Under the pieces are notes generated by a model. It saw only the letters and a program-made list of their open reading frames with translations. It searched no databases and was not told where the DNA came from. Positions 23,326 through 31,855 of a stretch of DNA of 51,538 bases are shown piece by piece. The position numbers were made by a program, and so were the translations under genes. This DNA comes from JACCUZ01 sp038246575 (lineage in GTDB: Bacteria; Actinomycetota; Actinomycetes; JACCUZ01): the NCBI GenBank assembly GCA_038246575.1, contig JBBRVU010000009.1, positions 1-51,538 on the forward strand. The letters are read 5' to 3'. How positions within the stretch are numbered: the first letter of the stretch is position 1; each line of letters opens with the position of its first letter.

Positions 23326-24000
23326 TCACTCGCGTTCGAACCGGAACCCCACGCCCCGTACCGTCGTGATGTACCGCGGATCCGCGGCGTCGTCACCGAG
23401 CTTCTTGCGCAGCCAGGACACGTGCATGTCCAGCGTCTTGGTCGATCCCCACCACGCGGTGTCCCAGACCTCGCGCATCAGCTGCTCGCGGGTCACGACC
23501 TTGCCGTTCTCGCGCAGCAGCACCCGCAGCAGGTCGAACTCCTTGGCCGTCAGGGTGAGCTCGCGCTCCCCCATCCAGGCGCGGTGCGACTCGGTGTCGA
23601 TGCGCACCCCTTGCACACCGGCCGGGAGCTCGGTGCCACCACGGCGCAGCAGCGCGCGCGAGCGAGCCAGCAGCTCGGCCAGCCGGAACGGCTTGGTGAC
23701 GTAGTCGTCAGCGCCGGCATCCAGGCCGACGACGGTGTCCACCTCGTCGGCACGGGCCGTGAGCACCAGCACCGGGACCCCGCTGCCCTCGGCCCGGAGC
23801 CGCCGGCAGACCTCCAGCCCGTCCATACCCGGCAGGCCGAGGTCGAGCACCACCAGGTCGACCGGGGCGCCGTGGACGGCGGACTCCAGCGCGCCGGGCC
23901 CGTCCTCGCAGACCTCGACCTCGTACCCTTCGCGCCGCAAGGCGCGGGCGAGGGGTTCGGAGATCGCCTGGTCGTCTTCGGCCAGGAGGACGCGGGTCAT
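23326..24000 (-). CDS. OmpR-family response regulator
   Basis: This 224-residue regulator has an N-terminal receiver domain with acidic pocket EDD (8-10), phosphoacceptor Asp53 (VVLDLGLPGMDG) and Lys103 (TKPF), and a C-terminal winged helix ending in TKTLDMHVSWLRKKLGDD and YITTVRGVGFRFE. It is encoded immediately upstream of its kinase on the same strand. Target genes are not evident. The ATG at 24000 lies 13 bp past the stop of the large membrane protein gene, so it may be co-transcribed with it. Confidence 0.94.
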   Translation of the reverse strand: MTRVLLAEDDQAISEPLARALRREGYEVEVCEDGPGALESAVHGAPVDLVVLDLGLPGMDGLEVCRRLRAEGSGVPVLVLTARADEVDTVVGLDAGADDYVTKPFRLAELLARSRALLRRGGTELPAGVQGVRIDTESHRAWMGERELTLTAKEFDLLRVLLRENGKVVTREQLMREVWDTAWWGSTKTLDMHVSWLRKKLGDDAADPRYITTVRGVGFRFERE

Positions 24001-24013
24001 GCGGGCATGCTAG

Positions 24014-26776
24014 TCAGCCAAGGCGCCCGATCCGTTGTCCGACGCGGCGAAGATCGCCGACCCGCTGCTCGTAGGTCACCCCGGCACCCAGCAGCAGCAG
24101 CCCGATGACGCCGATCGTGGCCCAGCGCGGGACCACCTCGTAGGCCGCTGCGAGGTAGGGCGCGAGCTGGACCAGGGCGTCCACCGCGAGCACGCCGCCA
24201 CCGAGCACCAGGGGTGCCTGCAGCCGCCGGACCACGCCGACGGCGAGGACCGCGAGCGCGGCGAGGCCGAGCAGCAGCGGTCGCAGGTCGCCGGCGTCGG
24301 TCACCGCGCGCAGCAGGCTCGGGCCGAGGCCGAGCGTGAGGCCCGCACCGTAGGCCTTCCACGAGGGGTACGCCGCATCCCGACGCCGCCGGAACCAGCC
24401 GACGGCCAGCAGGGCCAGCGCCGGGCCCACGGTGTAGGCCTCCGGCGCGGTCACCTCGGACATGGCCAGGCGCACCCAGCTGCTCGCGGCCAGCAGCAGG
24501 CCCGACAGCCACCCGGCGCGGTGGTCGAGCCGGATGCCCTGCACGGCGACGCCGACGCCGAGAGCCAGCAGCGCGACCCACAGGCGGTCTCCGTCCGCGG
24601 CGGCCGCGGTCAACCCGACCGTCGCTGCGACCGCTGTCACCGCTATCAGTCCCGACCGCGAGGTCACGCCTCGCTCGGGCACCTCGAGGGTGCTTGCCGC
24701 GAGCAGGACTCCCGCAGCGACGCACACCGCGAGGCCGATGCCGCCCGACCCGGCCCCCCGCCACCAGGTGAGGGCGGCGACGTCTGCCAGGGCCGCGCCG
24801 ACCGCGACCAGCGCCAGCAGCTCCCGGACCACGGTCCAGAACGGGTCGGTCGCCGAGGCGCGCAGCACCGCGGCGGCCAGCGCGCCGAGCGCGGCCACGA
24901 CGAGCAGGCTCAGTGCCACCGAGGTCACCGCCGGCCAGCCGGCGGAGCCGTGGCGGGCGAGCGCGGCCGACTCTCCGACCAGGAGCAGGACGGCAAGCGT
25001 GGCTGCGACCACCCGGGTCGTGCGCAACCGGGCGATCCCGTGCCCCAGCGCGACCGGGCCGGCGAGGACCGCGGCAGCCACCGGGAGCGCGGCGAGCGTT
25101 GCGGTCTCCACGGCGAACGCCCAGGCGACCGCAAGCCCGAGGACCACCGTGCCGGAGGCCGCGCTGGTCATCGTCAGCGCCGTGGTCCCGGTCCGGCCGG
25201 ATCTGGTCAGCGCGACCGCTCCGGCCAGGAGGATCAGCGCGAGGAGGAGGTCGACGGTCAGCCCCATGGCGTACGCGCCGTCGATGGCCGGGACGGCCAG
25301 CAGGCCGGCCGCCGCGAGTGCCGGGATGACAGCCCACGTCGCGAGCCGCAGCCGGGCGTCGACCAGGGTCGCGAGTGCGCCGGCCGCCGCGACCACGAGC
25401 AGCAGCGTCGCAGTCGGGCCCCAGCGCATCGCCTCCTCCCCGAAGGACTCCAGGTCGGCGCCGGCGAGCAGGTCGCGGGCCGGGCCGGGCTGCCCCGTCC
25501 AGGCGGCGTCGAGCCACCGCACGCGGCCGGCCGCCGCGGTGACCAGCGTCGGCGCGGCAGCGAGTGCGGGCAGCCAGGCGGCGGCGAGCGCCACCACCGC
25601 CGGAGCACGCCGACGGTCGACGGGGACGAGGACGATCAGAAACAGCAGCGCCGCAGCGGTCGCCGCCAGCAGCGGTGCGAGCCATCGATCAGCGGAGAGC
25701 TCCACGACCGGCGCCCAGACGGCAGCCACGACCACGGCCGCGGCCACGGCGCGCAGCGTGCTGCTCGCAGCAGCCGTCAGGGAGCGCCGACCGCGTGCCA
25801 GCTCGGCGGCGACGCTGATCGCACCGGCAGCCACGAGGAGCAGTGCCGTCCCGATGACCAGCGAACCCTGTTCTCCGTAGGCCGCGACGAGGGCCAGGAC
25901 GACCGCCACCAGTCCCGCCAGCAGCGCGCCGATCCCGACGGTCAGCCGTGCGTCCCGGGTCCCGCGGCCCCACGGCCAGGCGGTCGCGACGGCGAGCGCG
26001 GCGATCGCCTGCGCCGCGGCTGCCGCCGCCACCAGAGCGAACGGCTGGTCGACCGAGTCGGCGAGGTGGGTCACGGCGAGTGGCAGCGCCAGCTGCGCCA
26101 GCACCGCCGCAGACAGGCGCAGCGACCGGGTCCGCAGGGTCGAGCTCCCGGCGCCGGCGGCGATGGCGACCAGGGCCGCCGACCCGGCCGCAGCGTAGGG
26201 ACCGTCCACCGACCGGAGGCCGAACAGGTCCGACGCCCAGGCACCGGCGCAGTCCAGCAGCGCCAGGCCGACGGCGAGCAGCGAGAGCGCCTCGGCGGAC
26301 GCGGACAGCCCCCGGCGGGCTGCCACCACGGCACCTGCGACGGCAAGAGCGGTGACCCCGGTCATCACCGCTGCGCGACCACCCACGCCGAGCTGGCCCC
26401 AGGACACCACGACGAAGATGACGGCGGCCACGCCGAGCAGGCCGACCCCGAGTGCGAGCAGCAGGTTCTGCACCCGCCGCGGCGTCCACTCGGCCCGCGG
26501 CGCGGCCGGCAGCCGCGGGGGGAGGGGCGGGGCCGGGGGAACCGGGGAGCCGGTGCCGGTCGGCTGAACTCGGGCGCCCTCGGCGCGCAGCACGGCGAGC
26601 AGCCGGTCGCGCTCGGTCAGCAGCTCGGCGGTGCGCTGACTGACCCGCCACAGCTGGCTCGCGGTCGGGCCGGACAGTCGCAGGCCGCAGGCCGGGCAGG
26701 CGTCCGGGGACGTTCCCAGTAAGGCAGCGCAGGCCGGGCAGCGCCCGGGGTCGGCCAGCACACGCTCGTCGATCAT
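24014..26776 (-). CDS. Large polytopic membrane protein with N-terminal zinc ribbon (SCO7613-like)
   Basis: This protein of about 920 residues starts with a CxxC-x10-CxxC zinc ribbon (Cys13, Cys16, Cys27, Cys30). A short coiled segment (VSQRTAELLTERDRLLAVLRAEG) and a proline-rich linker follow. The rest, from about residue 105, is a long series of alanine/leucine/valine-rich membrane spans, probably more than 20. This matches the 'SCO7613 C-terminal domain' type known from streptomycetes; no function is established. The ATG at 26776 overlaps the upstream gene's stop as ATGA. The coding region is extremely rich in Ala, Val and Leu, which explains the long open frames on the opposite strand. 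Confidence 0.85.
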   Translation of the reverse strand: MIDERVLADPGRCPACAALLGTSPDACPACGLRLSGPTASQLWRVSQRTAELLTERDRLLAVLRAEGARVQPTGTGSPVPPAPPLPPRLPAAPRAEWTPRRVQNLLLALGVGLLGVAAVIFVVVSWGQLGVGGRAAVMTGVTALAVAGAVVAARRGLSASAEALSLLAVGLALLDCAGAWASDLFGLRSVDGPYAAAGSAALVAIAAGAGSSTLRTRSLRLSAAVLAQLALPLAVTHLADSVDQPFALVAAAAAAQAIAALAVATAWPWGRGTRDARLTVGIGALLAGLVAVVLALVAAYGEQGSLVIGTALLLVAAGAISVAAELARGRRSLTAAASSTLRAVAAAVVVAAVWAPVVELSADRWLAPLLAATAAALLFLIVLVPVDRRRAPAVVALAAAWLPALAAAPTLVTAAAGRVRWLDAAWTGQPGPARDLLAGADLESFGEEAMRWGPTATLLLVVAAAGALATLVDARLRLATWAVIPALAAAGLLAVPAIDGAYAMGLTVDLLLALILLAGAVALTRSGRTGTTALTMTSAASGTVVLGLAVAWAFAVETATLAALPVAAAVLAGPVALGHGIARLRTTRVVAATLAVLLLVGESAALARHGSAGWPAVTSVALSLLVVAALGALAAAVLRASATDPFWTVVRELLALVAVGAALADVAALTWWRGAGSGGIGLAVCVAAGVLLAASTLEVPERGVTSRSGLIAVTAVAATVGLTAAAADGDRLWVALLALGVGVAVQGIRLDHRAGWLSGLLLAASSWVRLAMSEVTAPEAYTVGPALALLAVGWFRRRRDAAYPSWKAYGAGLTLGLGPSLLRAVTDAGDLRPLLLGLAALAVLAVGVVRRLQAPLVLGGGVLAVDALVQLAPYLAAAYEVVPRWATIGVIGLLLLGAGVTYEQRVGDLRRVGQRIGRLG

Positions 26777-27234
26777 CGTCCCCACCCTTCTTCCGGACGC
26801 GGCCGAGCACCAGAGGCCGACGGCCCAGGGGCGCCAGGAACCGAAGGTGCAGGGGCGGCGGGCGACCCGGCGGGTGCCGACGCCGCTGTCGGGGCTGGTC
26901 GGCGGCGGATCATCAGCGCGAGCCCCCAGCACGACGCCCACGCGGCGAGCGCAGCCCCCACGCTACCGAGTTCGGAGGCGCCACCGAGCGCCAGGAACGC
27001 TGCCGCGACCATCGCGCTCACGGCGACCCCCAGCAGCGCGCCGCCGACGCCGGCCAGCACCCGACGCCTCGTTGGGCCGGCCGATCGGCGGCCGAGCACG
27101 ATCGCCAGGGTCAGCCAGCCAGGTGCGGTGACGATGACGAAGACGGCGGCGAGGACGGCCAGGATGGCGATGACGTCCGCCGTGGAGAACTCGACAGGTC
27201 CGGCCAGGACGATGGGTTCCATGAGAGAGATCAT
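26773..27234 (-). CDS. Small membrane protein with proline/alanine-rich tail
   Basis: This 153-residue protein has three predicted membrane spans (about 21-48, 61-83 and 89-108), then a tail of about 40 residues rich in Ala, Pro, Gly and Ser. I do not recognise a family. It overlaps the start of the 920-residue membrane protein by ATGA, so the two are made together and may interact. An ATG at codon 5 (27222) is an alternative start. It is divergent from a LuxR-type regulator gene. Confidence 0.72.
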   Translation of the reverse strand: MISLMEPIVLAGPVEFSTADVIAILAVLAAVFVIVTAPGWLTLAIVLGRRSAGPTRRRVLAGVGGALLGVAVSAMVAAAFLALGGASELGSVGAALAAWASCWGLALMIRRRPAPTAASAPAGSPAAPAPSVPGAPGPSASGARPRPEEGWGR

Positions 27235-27322
27235 CGGCCGACGGGCGCCTCCGCCGTACCCGTACGCGTACTCAGATCGGAGTGAGCCCCGCCGGCGCTA
27301 TCGTGGCCGAGGGAGGGCGCTG

Positions 27323-28990
27323 ATGGACCCGGACTCTGCTCCGAGCGGGCTCGACCGTGCCCGCGAGGCGTTCCGGGGCCGGGTGTGGACCACGGCGTAC
27401 GACGGGTTCGCCGCGGCCCAGGACGCCGAGGCTCGCACCGGCGGTGCCCTCGGTGCCGAGGACCTCGAGGCATTCGCTACCACGGCCTACCTGGTCGGCC
27501 GCGATGCACGCAGCCACGAGCTGATGGCGCAGGCGTCGCAGTCCTTCGCCGAGACCGGCGACCTGCCGCGTGCTGCGGAATCCGCGTTCTGGCTGGGATT
27601 TCTGCTGATGAACGCGGGTGAGGGCGCCCGAGCGGGCGGTTGGTTCGCCCGCGTCCAGCGACTGCTCGATGACGGCACGCCGGCGGACTGTGCTCAGCGC
27701 GGCTACCTCGGCATTCCGCCGGCCCTGCGCGAGCTCTTCGGCGGCAACCCGGTGGCAGCCGAGCCCATCTTCGCTGCGGCGGCCGAGATCGGCCGGCGGC
27801 ATCACGACAGCGACCTCGTCTCGCTCGCCCTGATCGGTCAAGGTCAGGCCCGGGTGGCGTCCGGGCGGATACCTGAGGGACTGGCGCTGCTCGACGAGGT
27901 GATGGTGGCGGTGGTCGGCAACGAGGTGTCGCCGCTGGTGGCCGGGCTCGCCTACTGCTCCCTGATCAGCACCTGCCAGGGCATCTTCGACATGCGCCGC
28001 GCGGGCGAGTGGACGGCGGCTCTGAGCCGGTGGTGCGACAGCCAGCAGGGGCTGGTGCCCTACCGGGGGCAGTGCCTCGTGCACCGGTCGGAGATCCTGC
28101 TCGCCCGCGGCTCCTGGTCGGAGGCGTTGGTCGAGGCCGAGCGGGCTCGTGACCGGCTCTCCGACCCGGGCGGCCAGCCCGCGATCGGGATGGCCTACCA
28201 CCAGCTCGGCGAGGTGCACCGGATGCGCGGTGAGCTCACCGTCGCCGAGGAGTGCTACCGGCGCGCTCACCAGCTCGGCCACGAGCCGCAGCCCGGGCTC
28301 ACCCTGCTCCGCCTTGCCCAGGGCCGGACCCACGACGCGCTCGCAGCGGTGTCCCGGCTGGTCGACCCGGAGCCGACCACGATCGACCAGCCGCGGATGC
28401 TGGCGGCTGCCGTCGAGGTCCTCCTCGCGGGCGGGGACACGGCACGAGCCCGGACGGTGGCCGACCAGCTGCGCGACGTCGCGGCCCGCCTGCAGCAGCC
28501 GTGGTCCGACGCCTCCGCCGCGCTGGCCGAGGGCGCGGTCCTGCTGGCCGAGGGCGACGCCCGGGCCGCCCTGACGGTGCTGCGTCGGGCGTTCGGCGGC
28601 TGGCGGGAGCTGGACATGCCCTACGACGCTGCGCGCACCCGGGTCCTGCTCGGGCTGGCCTGTCGGGCGCTCGGCGACCAGGACGCGGCGGGCCTGGAGC
28701 TCGACGCGGCGCGCCAGGCCTTCCACGAGCTCGGTGCCGCCCCTGACGTCACCCGGGTCGACCAGCTGGCAGCGTCGGGCGGAGTGCCGCGGCCGCCCGG
28801 CCCACTGACCGCACGCGAGCTCGAGGTGCTGGCCCTGGTGTCGGCGGGGAAGAGCAACCGGGAGATCGCCGGCGACCTCGTCCTCAGCGAGAAGACCGTC
28901 GCGCGACACGTGAGCAACATCCTCGGGAAGCTGGCCCTGCCTTCCCGCTCGGCCGCCACGGCGTACGCCTATCAGCACGACCTCGTCTGA
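27323..28990 (+). CDS. LuxR-family transcriptional regulator with tetratricopeptide-like repeats
   Basis: This 555-residue protein has no N-terminal AAA/NTPase motif. Instead most of it is pairs of helices resembling TPR repeats (for example ASQSFAETGDLPRAAESAFWLG and AYHQLGEVHRMRGELTVAEECYRRA). The C-terminal 60 residues are a LuxR/GerE helix-turn-helix: LTARELEVLALVSAGKSNREIAGDLVLSEKTVARHVSNILGKL. It probably senses a protein or small ligand through the repeats and regulates the adjacent monooxygenase or the divergent membrane genes. The ATG at 27323 has a GGGAGGG site; TATCGT at 27299-27304 may be its -10. Confidence 0.88.
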   Translation: MDPDSAPSGLDRAREAFRGRVWTTAYDGFAAAQDAEARTGGALGAEDLEAFATTAYLVGRDARSHELMAQASQSFAETGDLPRAAESAFWLGFLLMNAGEGARAGGWFARVQRLLDDGTPADCAQRGYLGIPPALRELFGGNPVAAEPIFAAAAEIGRRHHDSDLVSLALIGQGQARVASGRIPEGLALLDEVMVAVVGNEVSPLVAGLAYCSLISTCQGIFDMRRAGEWTAALSRWCDSQQGLVPYRGQCLVHRSEILLARGSWSEALVEAERARDRLSDPGGQPAIGMAYHQLGEVHRMRGELTVAEECYRRAHQLGHEPQPGLTLLRLAQGRTHDALAAVSRLVDPEPTTIDQPRMLAAAVEVLLAGGDTARARTVADQLRDVAARLQQPWSDASAALAEGAVLLAEGDARAALTVLRRAFGGWRELDMPYDAARTRVLLGLACRALGDQDAAGLELDAARQAFHELGAAPDVTRVDQLAASGGVPRPPGPLTARELEVLALVSAGKSNREIAGDLVLSEKTVARHVSNILGKLALPSRSAATAYAYQHDLV

Positions 28991-29133
28991 GCCCCCCGAG
29001 CACCAGCACTACACAGTTCTGCCCATGCCGATGCGACGAGATGGTCACGTCGCCCGACGCGCGCAGGCCACCCGCGCTCCTAGCGTCGAACGGGTCCGGA
29101 CCACCGGAGCAGTCGATGCAGGGAGACGACGAC

Positions 29134-30267
29134 ATGGACCAGCCAGTCCGGGAACGTTTCGACACGATCATCATCGGCGGCGGGCAGAACGGCCTCGCCG
29201 TCGGCGCACAGCTTGCTCGCGCCGGGCACGACTTCGTGATCCTCGACCGGCACCCGAAGGTCGGCGACCGCTGGCGAGCCACGTACGACTCGCTGCGGCT
29301 CTACACACCGGCGCGCTACGACGGCCTGCCCGGCATGGCGTTCCCGGGTCCGCGACAGTCCTTCCCGACCGGGGCGCAGATGGCGGCCTTCCTGCAGGAG
29401 TACGCGGAGCGTTTCGCGCTTCCGGTGCGGTGCGGCGTCACCGTCGACCGGGTGCGGCGCGACGACGACGGCACCTTCGTGGTCAGCACCGCGGGCCGGG
29501 AGCTCGAGGCGGCGCAGGTCGTCGTCGCGACCGGACCTCAGCTACTGCCGCGACTTCCCGCGCTGGCGGCCGACCTCGACCCGGGGATCCGACAGCTGCA
29601 CTCCAGCGAGTACCGCAACGCGGGACAGCTTGCCGACGGCCCGGTGCTCGTGGTCGGGGCGGCCCACAGCGGCGCGGACATCGCTCTGGATGTCGCGGCA
29701 GCGGGGCATCACACGCACCTGGTGGGACCCCACCGTGGCGAGATCCCGTTCGACATCGAGGGTCGACCGGCTCAGCTGATCCTCCCGGTGCTGTGGTTCC
29801 TGGCGACGCACGTCATCACCGAGCGCACTCCGCTCGGGCGCAAGGCGCGCAGCGACATCCGCTCGCACGGCGGCCCCCTGCTCAGGGTCCGGCGGGCCGA
29901 CCTGACGGCTGCCGGAGTCGGCCGCGACGAGCAGCGCGTCACCGAGGTACGCGGCGGGCGCCCGGTGCTCGAGGACGGCACGGCGGTGGATGTCCGCAAT
30001 GTCGTGTGGTGCACCGGCTTCCGGCGCGACTTCGCCTGGATCGACGGACTCGAGCTCGGCTCGGACGGGTGGCCGGAGCAGCACCACGGCGCGTCGACGT
30101 CGATCGACGGTCTCTACTTCGCCGGGCTTCTGTTCCAGTTCGGCTTCACGTCCATGCTCGTCGGCGGGACGACGCGGGACTGCGGGCGGGTGGCCCGGCT
30201 CGTCCTGCGCCGAGCGAAGTCAGCGAAGGGCGTGCCGTCGCCGGTGGGTGCGGTCACACGGGGGTGA
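29134..30267 (+). CDS. Flavin-containing monooxygenase / NAD(P)-binding oxidoreductase
   Basis: This 377-residue protein has an FAD-binding motif IIIGGGQNGLAVG at about 12-24, the sequence HPKVGDRWRATYDSLRLYTP typical of YUCCA/CzcO-like flavoproteins, and an NADP-binding motif VLVVGAAHSGADIAL around 171-185. A conserved late motif VVWCTGFRRDF resembles the FATGY box. It probably oxidises a small organic substrate; the product is unknown. The ATG at 29134 follows AGGGAG. TAGCGT at 29081-29086 is a possible -10. It lies directly after a LuxR-type regulator. The 3' end overlaps the convergent carboxylase gene by 14 bp. Confidence 0.85.
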   Translation: MDQPVRERFDTIIIGGGQNGLAVGAQLARAGHDFVILDRHPKVGDRWRATYDSLRLYTPARYDGLPGMAFPGPRQSFPTGAQMAAFLQEYAERFALPVRCGVTVDRVRRDDDGTFVVSTAGRELEAAQVVVATGPQLLPRLPALAADLDPGIRQLHSSEYRNAGQLADGPVLVVGAAHSGADIALDVAAAGHHTHLVGPHRGEIPFDIEGRPAQLILPVLWFLATHVITERTPLGRKARSDIRSHGGPLLRVRRADLTAAGVGRDEQRVTEVRGGRPVLEDGTAVDVRNVVWCTGFRRDFAWIDGLELGSDGWPEQHHGASTSIDGLYFAGLLFQFGFTSMLVGGTTRDCGRVARLVLRRAKSAKGVPSPVGAVTRG

Positions 30268-31822
30268 CGCCGTGCCGGCGGCGGGAGAAGTGCCGGTCCT
30301 TGCTGCGGTAGGTCCGCAGCCGGCGCACCAGCTCGTCACGCAACCGGTCGGGGGTGACGATGTCGTCGACGACCAGCTCGCTGGCGAGCCGGACGATGTC
30401 GATGTCCTCGTCGTACTCGCGGCGCTTGTCCGCGACGAACTGAGCCCGCTCGTCCTCGTCCTCGATCGCGGCGATCTTGTTCGCGTAGACCGCGTTGACC
30501 GCCGCCTCGGCTCCCATCACCGCGATCTTGGCCGTCGGGAGCGCAAGCGTCGCGTCCGGCTCGAAGCCGGGGCCGGCCATCGCGTACAGCCCGGCGCCGT
30601 AGGCCTTGCGCACGACGACGCAGATCTTCGCGACGGTGGCCTCGGAGATCGCAGTGATCATCTTCGCGCCGTGCCGGATGATGCCGGCCTTCTCCACCGC
30701 CGACCCGACCATGAAGCCCGGGACGTCGGAGAGGAACACCAGCGGGACGTTGAACGCATCGCAGAGCTGCACGAACCGGGTCGCCTTGTCGGCGGAGTCG
30801 ATGAACAGCACGCCGCCCTTGAACATCGAGTTGTTGCCGATGACGCCGACCGCCTCACCGTCGAGACGGCCGAAGCCGACAGTGACCTCGCGGGCCCACA
30901 GGGCGTGGATCTCGAAGAAGCTGCCCTCGTCGAGCAGACCCTTGACATAGCGGCGCATGTCGAAGGCCTGCCGGTCGCTCTCCGGCACCAGCGCGGCAAG
31001 GTCCGCCGACGCCGGCGGCGGGGCAGGCTCCGCTGACGGCGGCGCACTCTCCCAGTTCGAGGGCAGGTACGACAGGTAGTCCCGAACGGCGGTGAGGGCC
31101 TCCTGCTCGGTGGCCACCAGCTTGTGCCCGACGCCGGACTCGGAGCAGTGCACCCGCGCCCCGCCCATCTCCTCGAGCGTGGTCTTCTCGCCGGTGACCA
31201 TCTCGACCATCCGGTCCGAGCCGAGGTACATCGAGGCGTTGCCCTCGACCATCACGACGATGTCGCAGAAGGCCGGGATGTACGCCCCACCCGCCGCCGA
31301 CGGGCCGAACAGGGCACAGACCTGCGGGATCGACCCGCTGGCGCGCACCTGGTTCCAGAAGATCTTCCCGGCACCGCGGCGGCCGGGGAACAGGTCGATC
31401 TGGTCGGTGATCCGGGCTCCCGCCGAGTCGACGAGGTAGACCATCGGCACCGAGGTCCGGTACGCCGTCTCGATGATCCGGATGATCTTCTCGACCGTAC
31501 GCGCCCCCCACGAGCCGGCCTTCACCGTCGAGTCGTTGGCCATCACGGCCACCGGTCGGCCGTCGATGGTCGCGGTGCCGGTGATCACGCCATCGGCGGG
31601 CAGGTCCCCGGCGGTCACGTTGGCAAAGGCCCCGTCCTCCACGAAGGACCCCTCGTCGACGAGCAGCCGGATGCGCTCCCGGGCGAAGAGCTTGCCCTTG
31701 CCGGCGTTGGACGTGTGGTACTTCTCGGCTCCGCCCGCCTCGACCTGCGCGCGCAGGTCGGGCACCGGCGGGTGCGCAGGCAGCGGGTTGTGCTCGGAGG
31801 ACGGGACCGGGGACACACTCAC
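30254..31822 (-). CDS. Acyl-CoA carboxylase beta (carboxyltransferase) subunit, methylcrotonyl-CoA-type
   Basis: This 522-residue carboxyltransferase transfers CO2 from carboxybiotin to an acyl-CoA. Features include HTSNAGKGKLFARERIRLLVDEGSF, DSAGARITDQIDLFPGRRGAGKIFWNQV, GPSAAGGAYIPAFCD, GVGHKLVATEQEA, SDVPGFMVGSAVEKAGIIRHGAKM and KAYGAGLYAM. The insertion DQIDLFPGRRGAGKIF and the overall layout favour methylcrotonyl-CoA or geranyl-CoA-type enzymes over propionyl-CoA carboxylase. HMG-CoA lyase and a hydratase lie nearby, which supports leucine degradation. No alpha subunit is adjacent; the one at 43870-45636 might serve it. A GTG two codons in (31816) has a better spaced GAGG. Confidence 0.88.
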   Translation of the reverse strand: MSVSPVPSSEHNPLPAHPPVPDLRAQVEAGGAEKYHTSNAGKGKLFARERIRLLVDEGSFVEDGAFANVTAGDLPADGVITGTATIDGRPVAVMANDSTVKAGSWGARTVEKIIRIIETAYRTSVPMVYLVDSAGARITDQIDLFPGRRGAGKIFWNQVRASGSIPQVCALFGPSAAGGAYIPAFCDIVVMVEGNASMYLGSDRMVEMVTGEKTTLEEMGGARVHCSESGVGHKLVATEQEALTAVRDYLSYLPSNWESAPPSAEPAPPPASADLAALVPESDRQAFDMRRYVKGLLDEGSFFEIHALWAREVTVGFGRLDGEAVGVIGNNSMFKGGVLFIDSADKATRFVQLCDAFNVPLVFLSDVPGFMVGSAVEKAGIIRHGAKMITAISEATVAKICVVVRKAYGAGLYAMAGPGFEPDATLALPTAKIAVMGAEAAVNAVYANKIAAIEDEDERAQFVADKRREYDEDIDIVRLASELVVDDIVTPDRLRDELVRRLRTYRSKDRHFSRRRHGVTPV

Positions 31823-31855
31823 CTCGTGGTCGGGCGGCTGGGGGTCGCGGGGAGC

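Noticed and set aside
24035..26722. Very long open frame (895 codons) on the plus strand opposite the large membrane protein.
   Set aside because: The minus-strand frame encodes a coherent zinc-ribbon and multi-span membrane protein; the plus-strand translation is Gln/Arg/Gly-rich low complexity typical of the antisense of Ala/Leu-rich high-GC genes.
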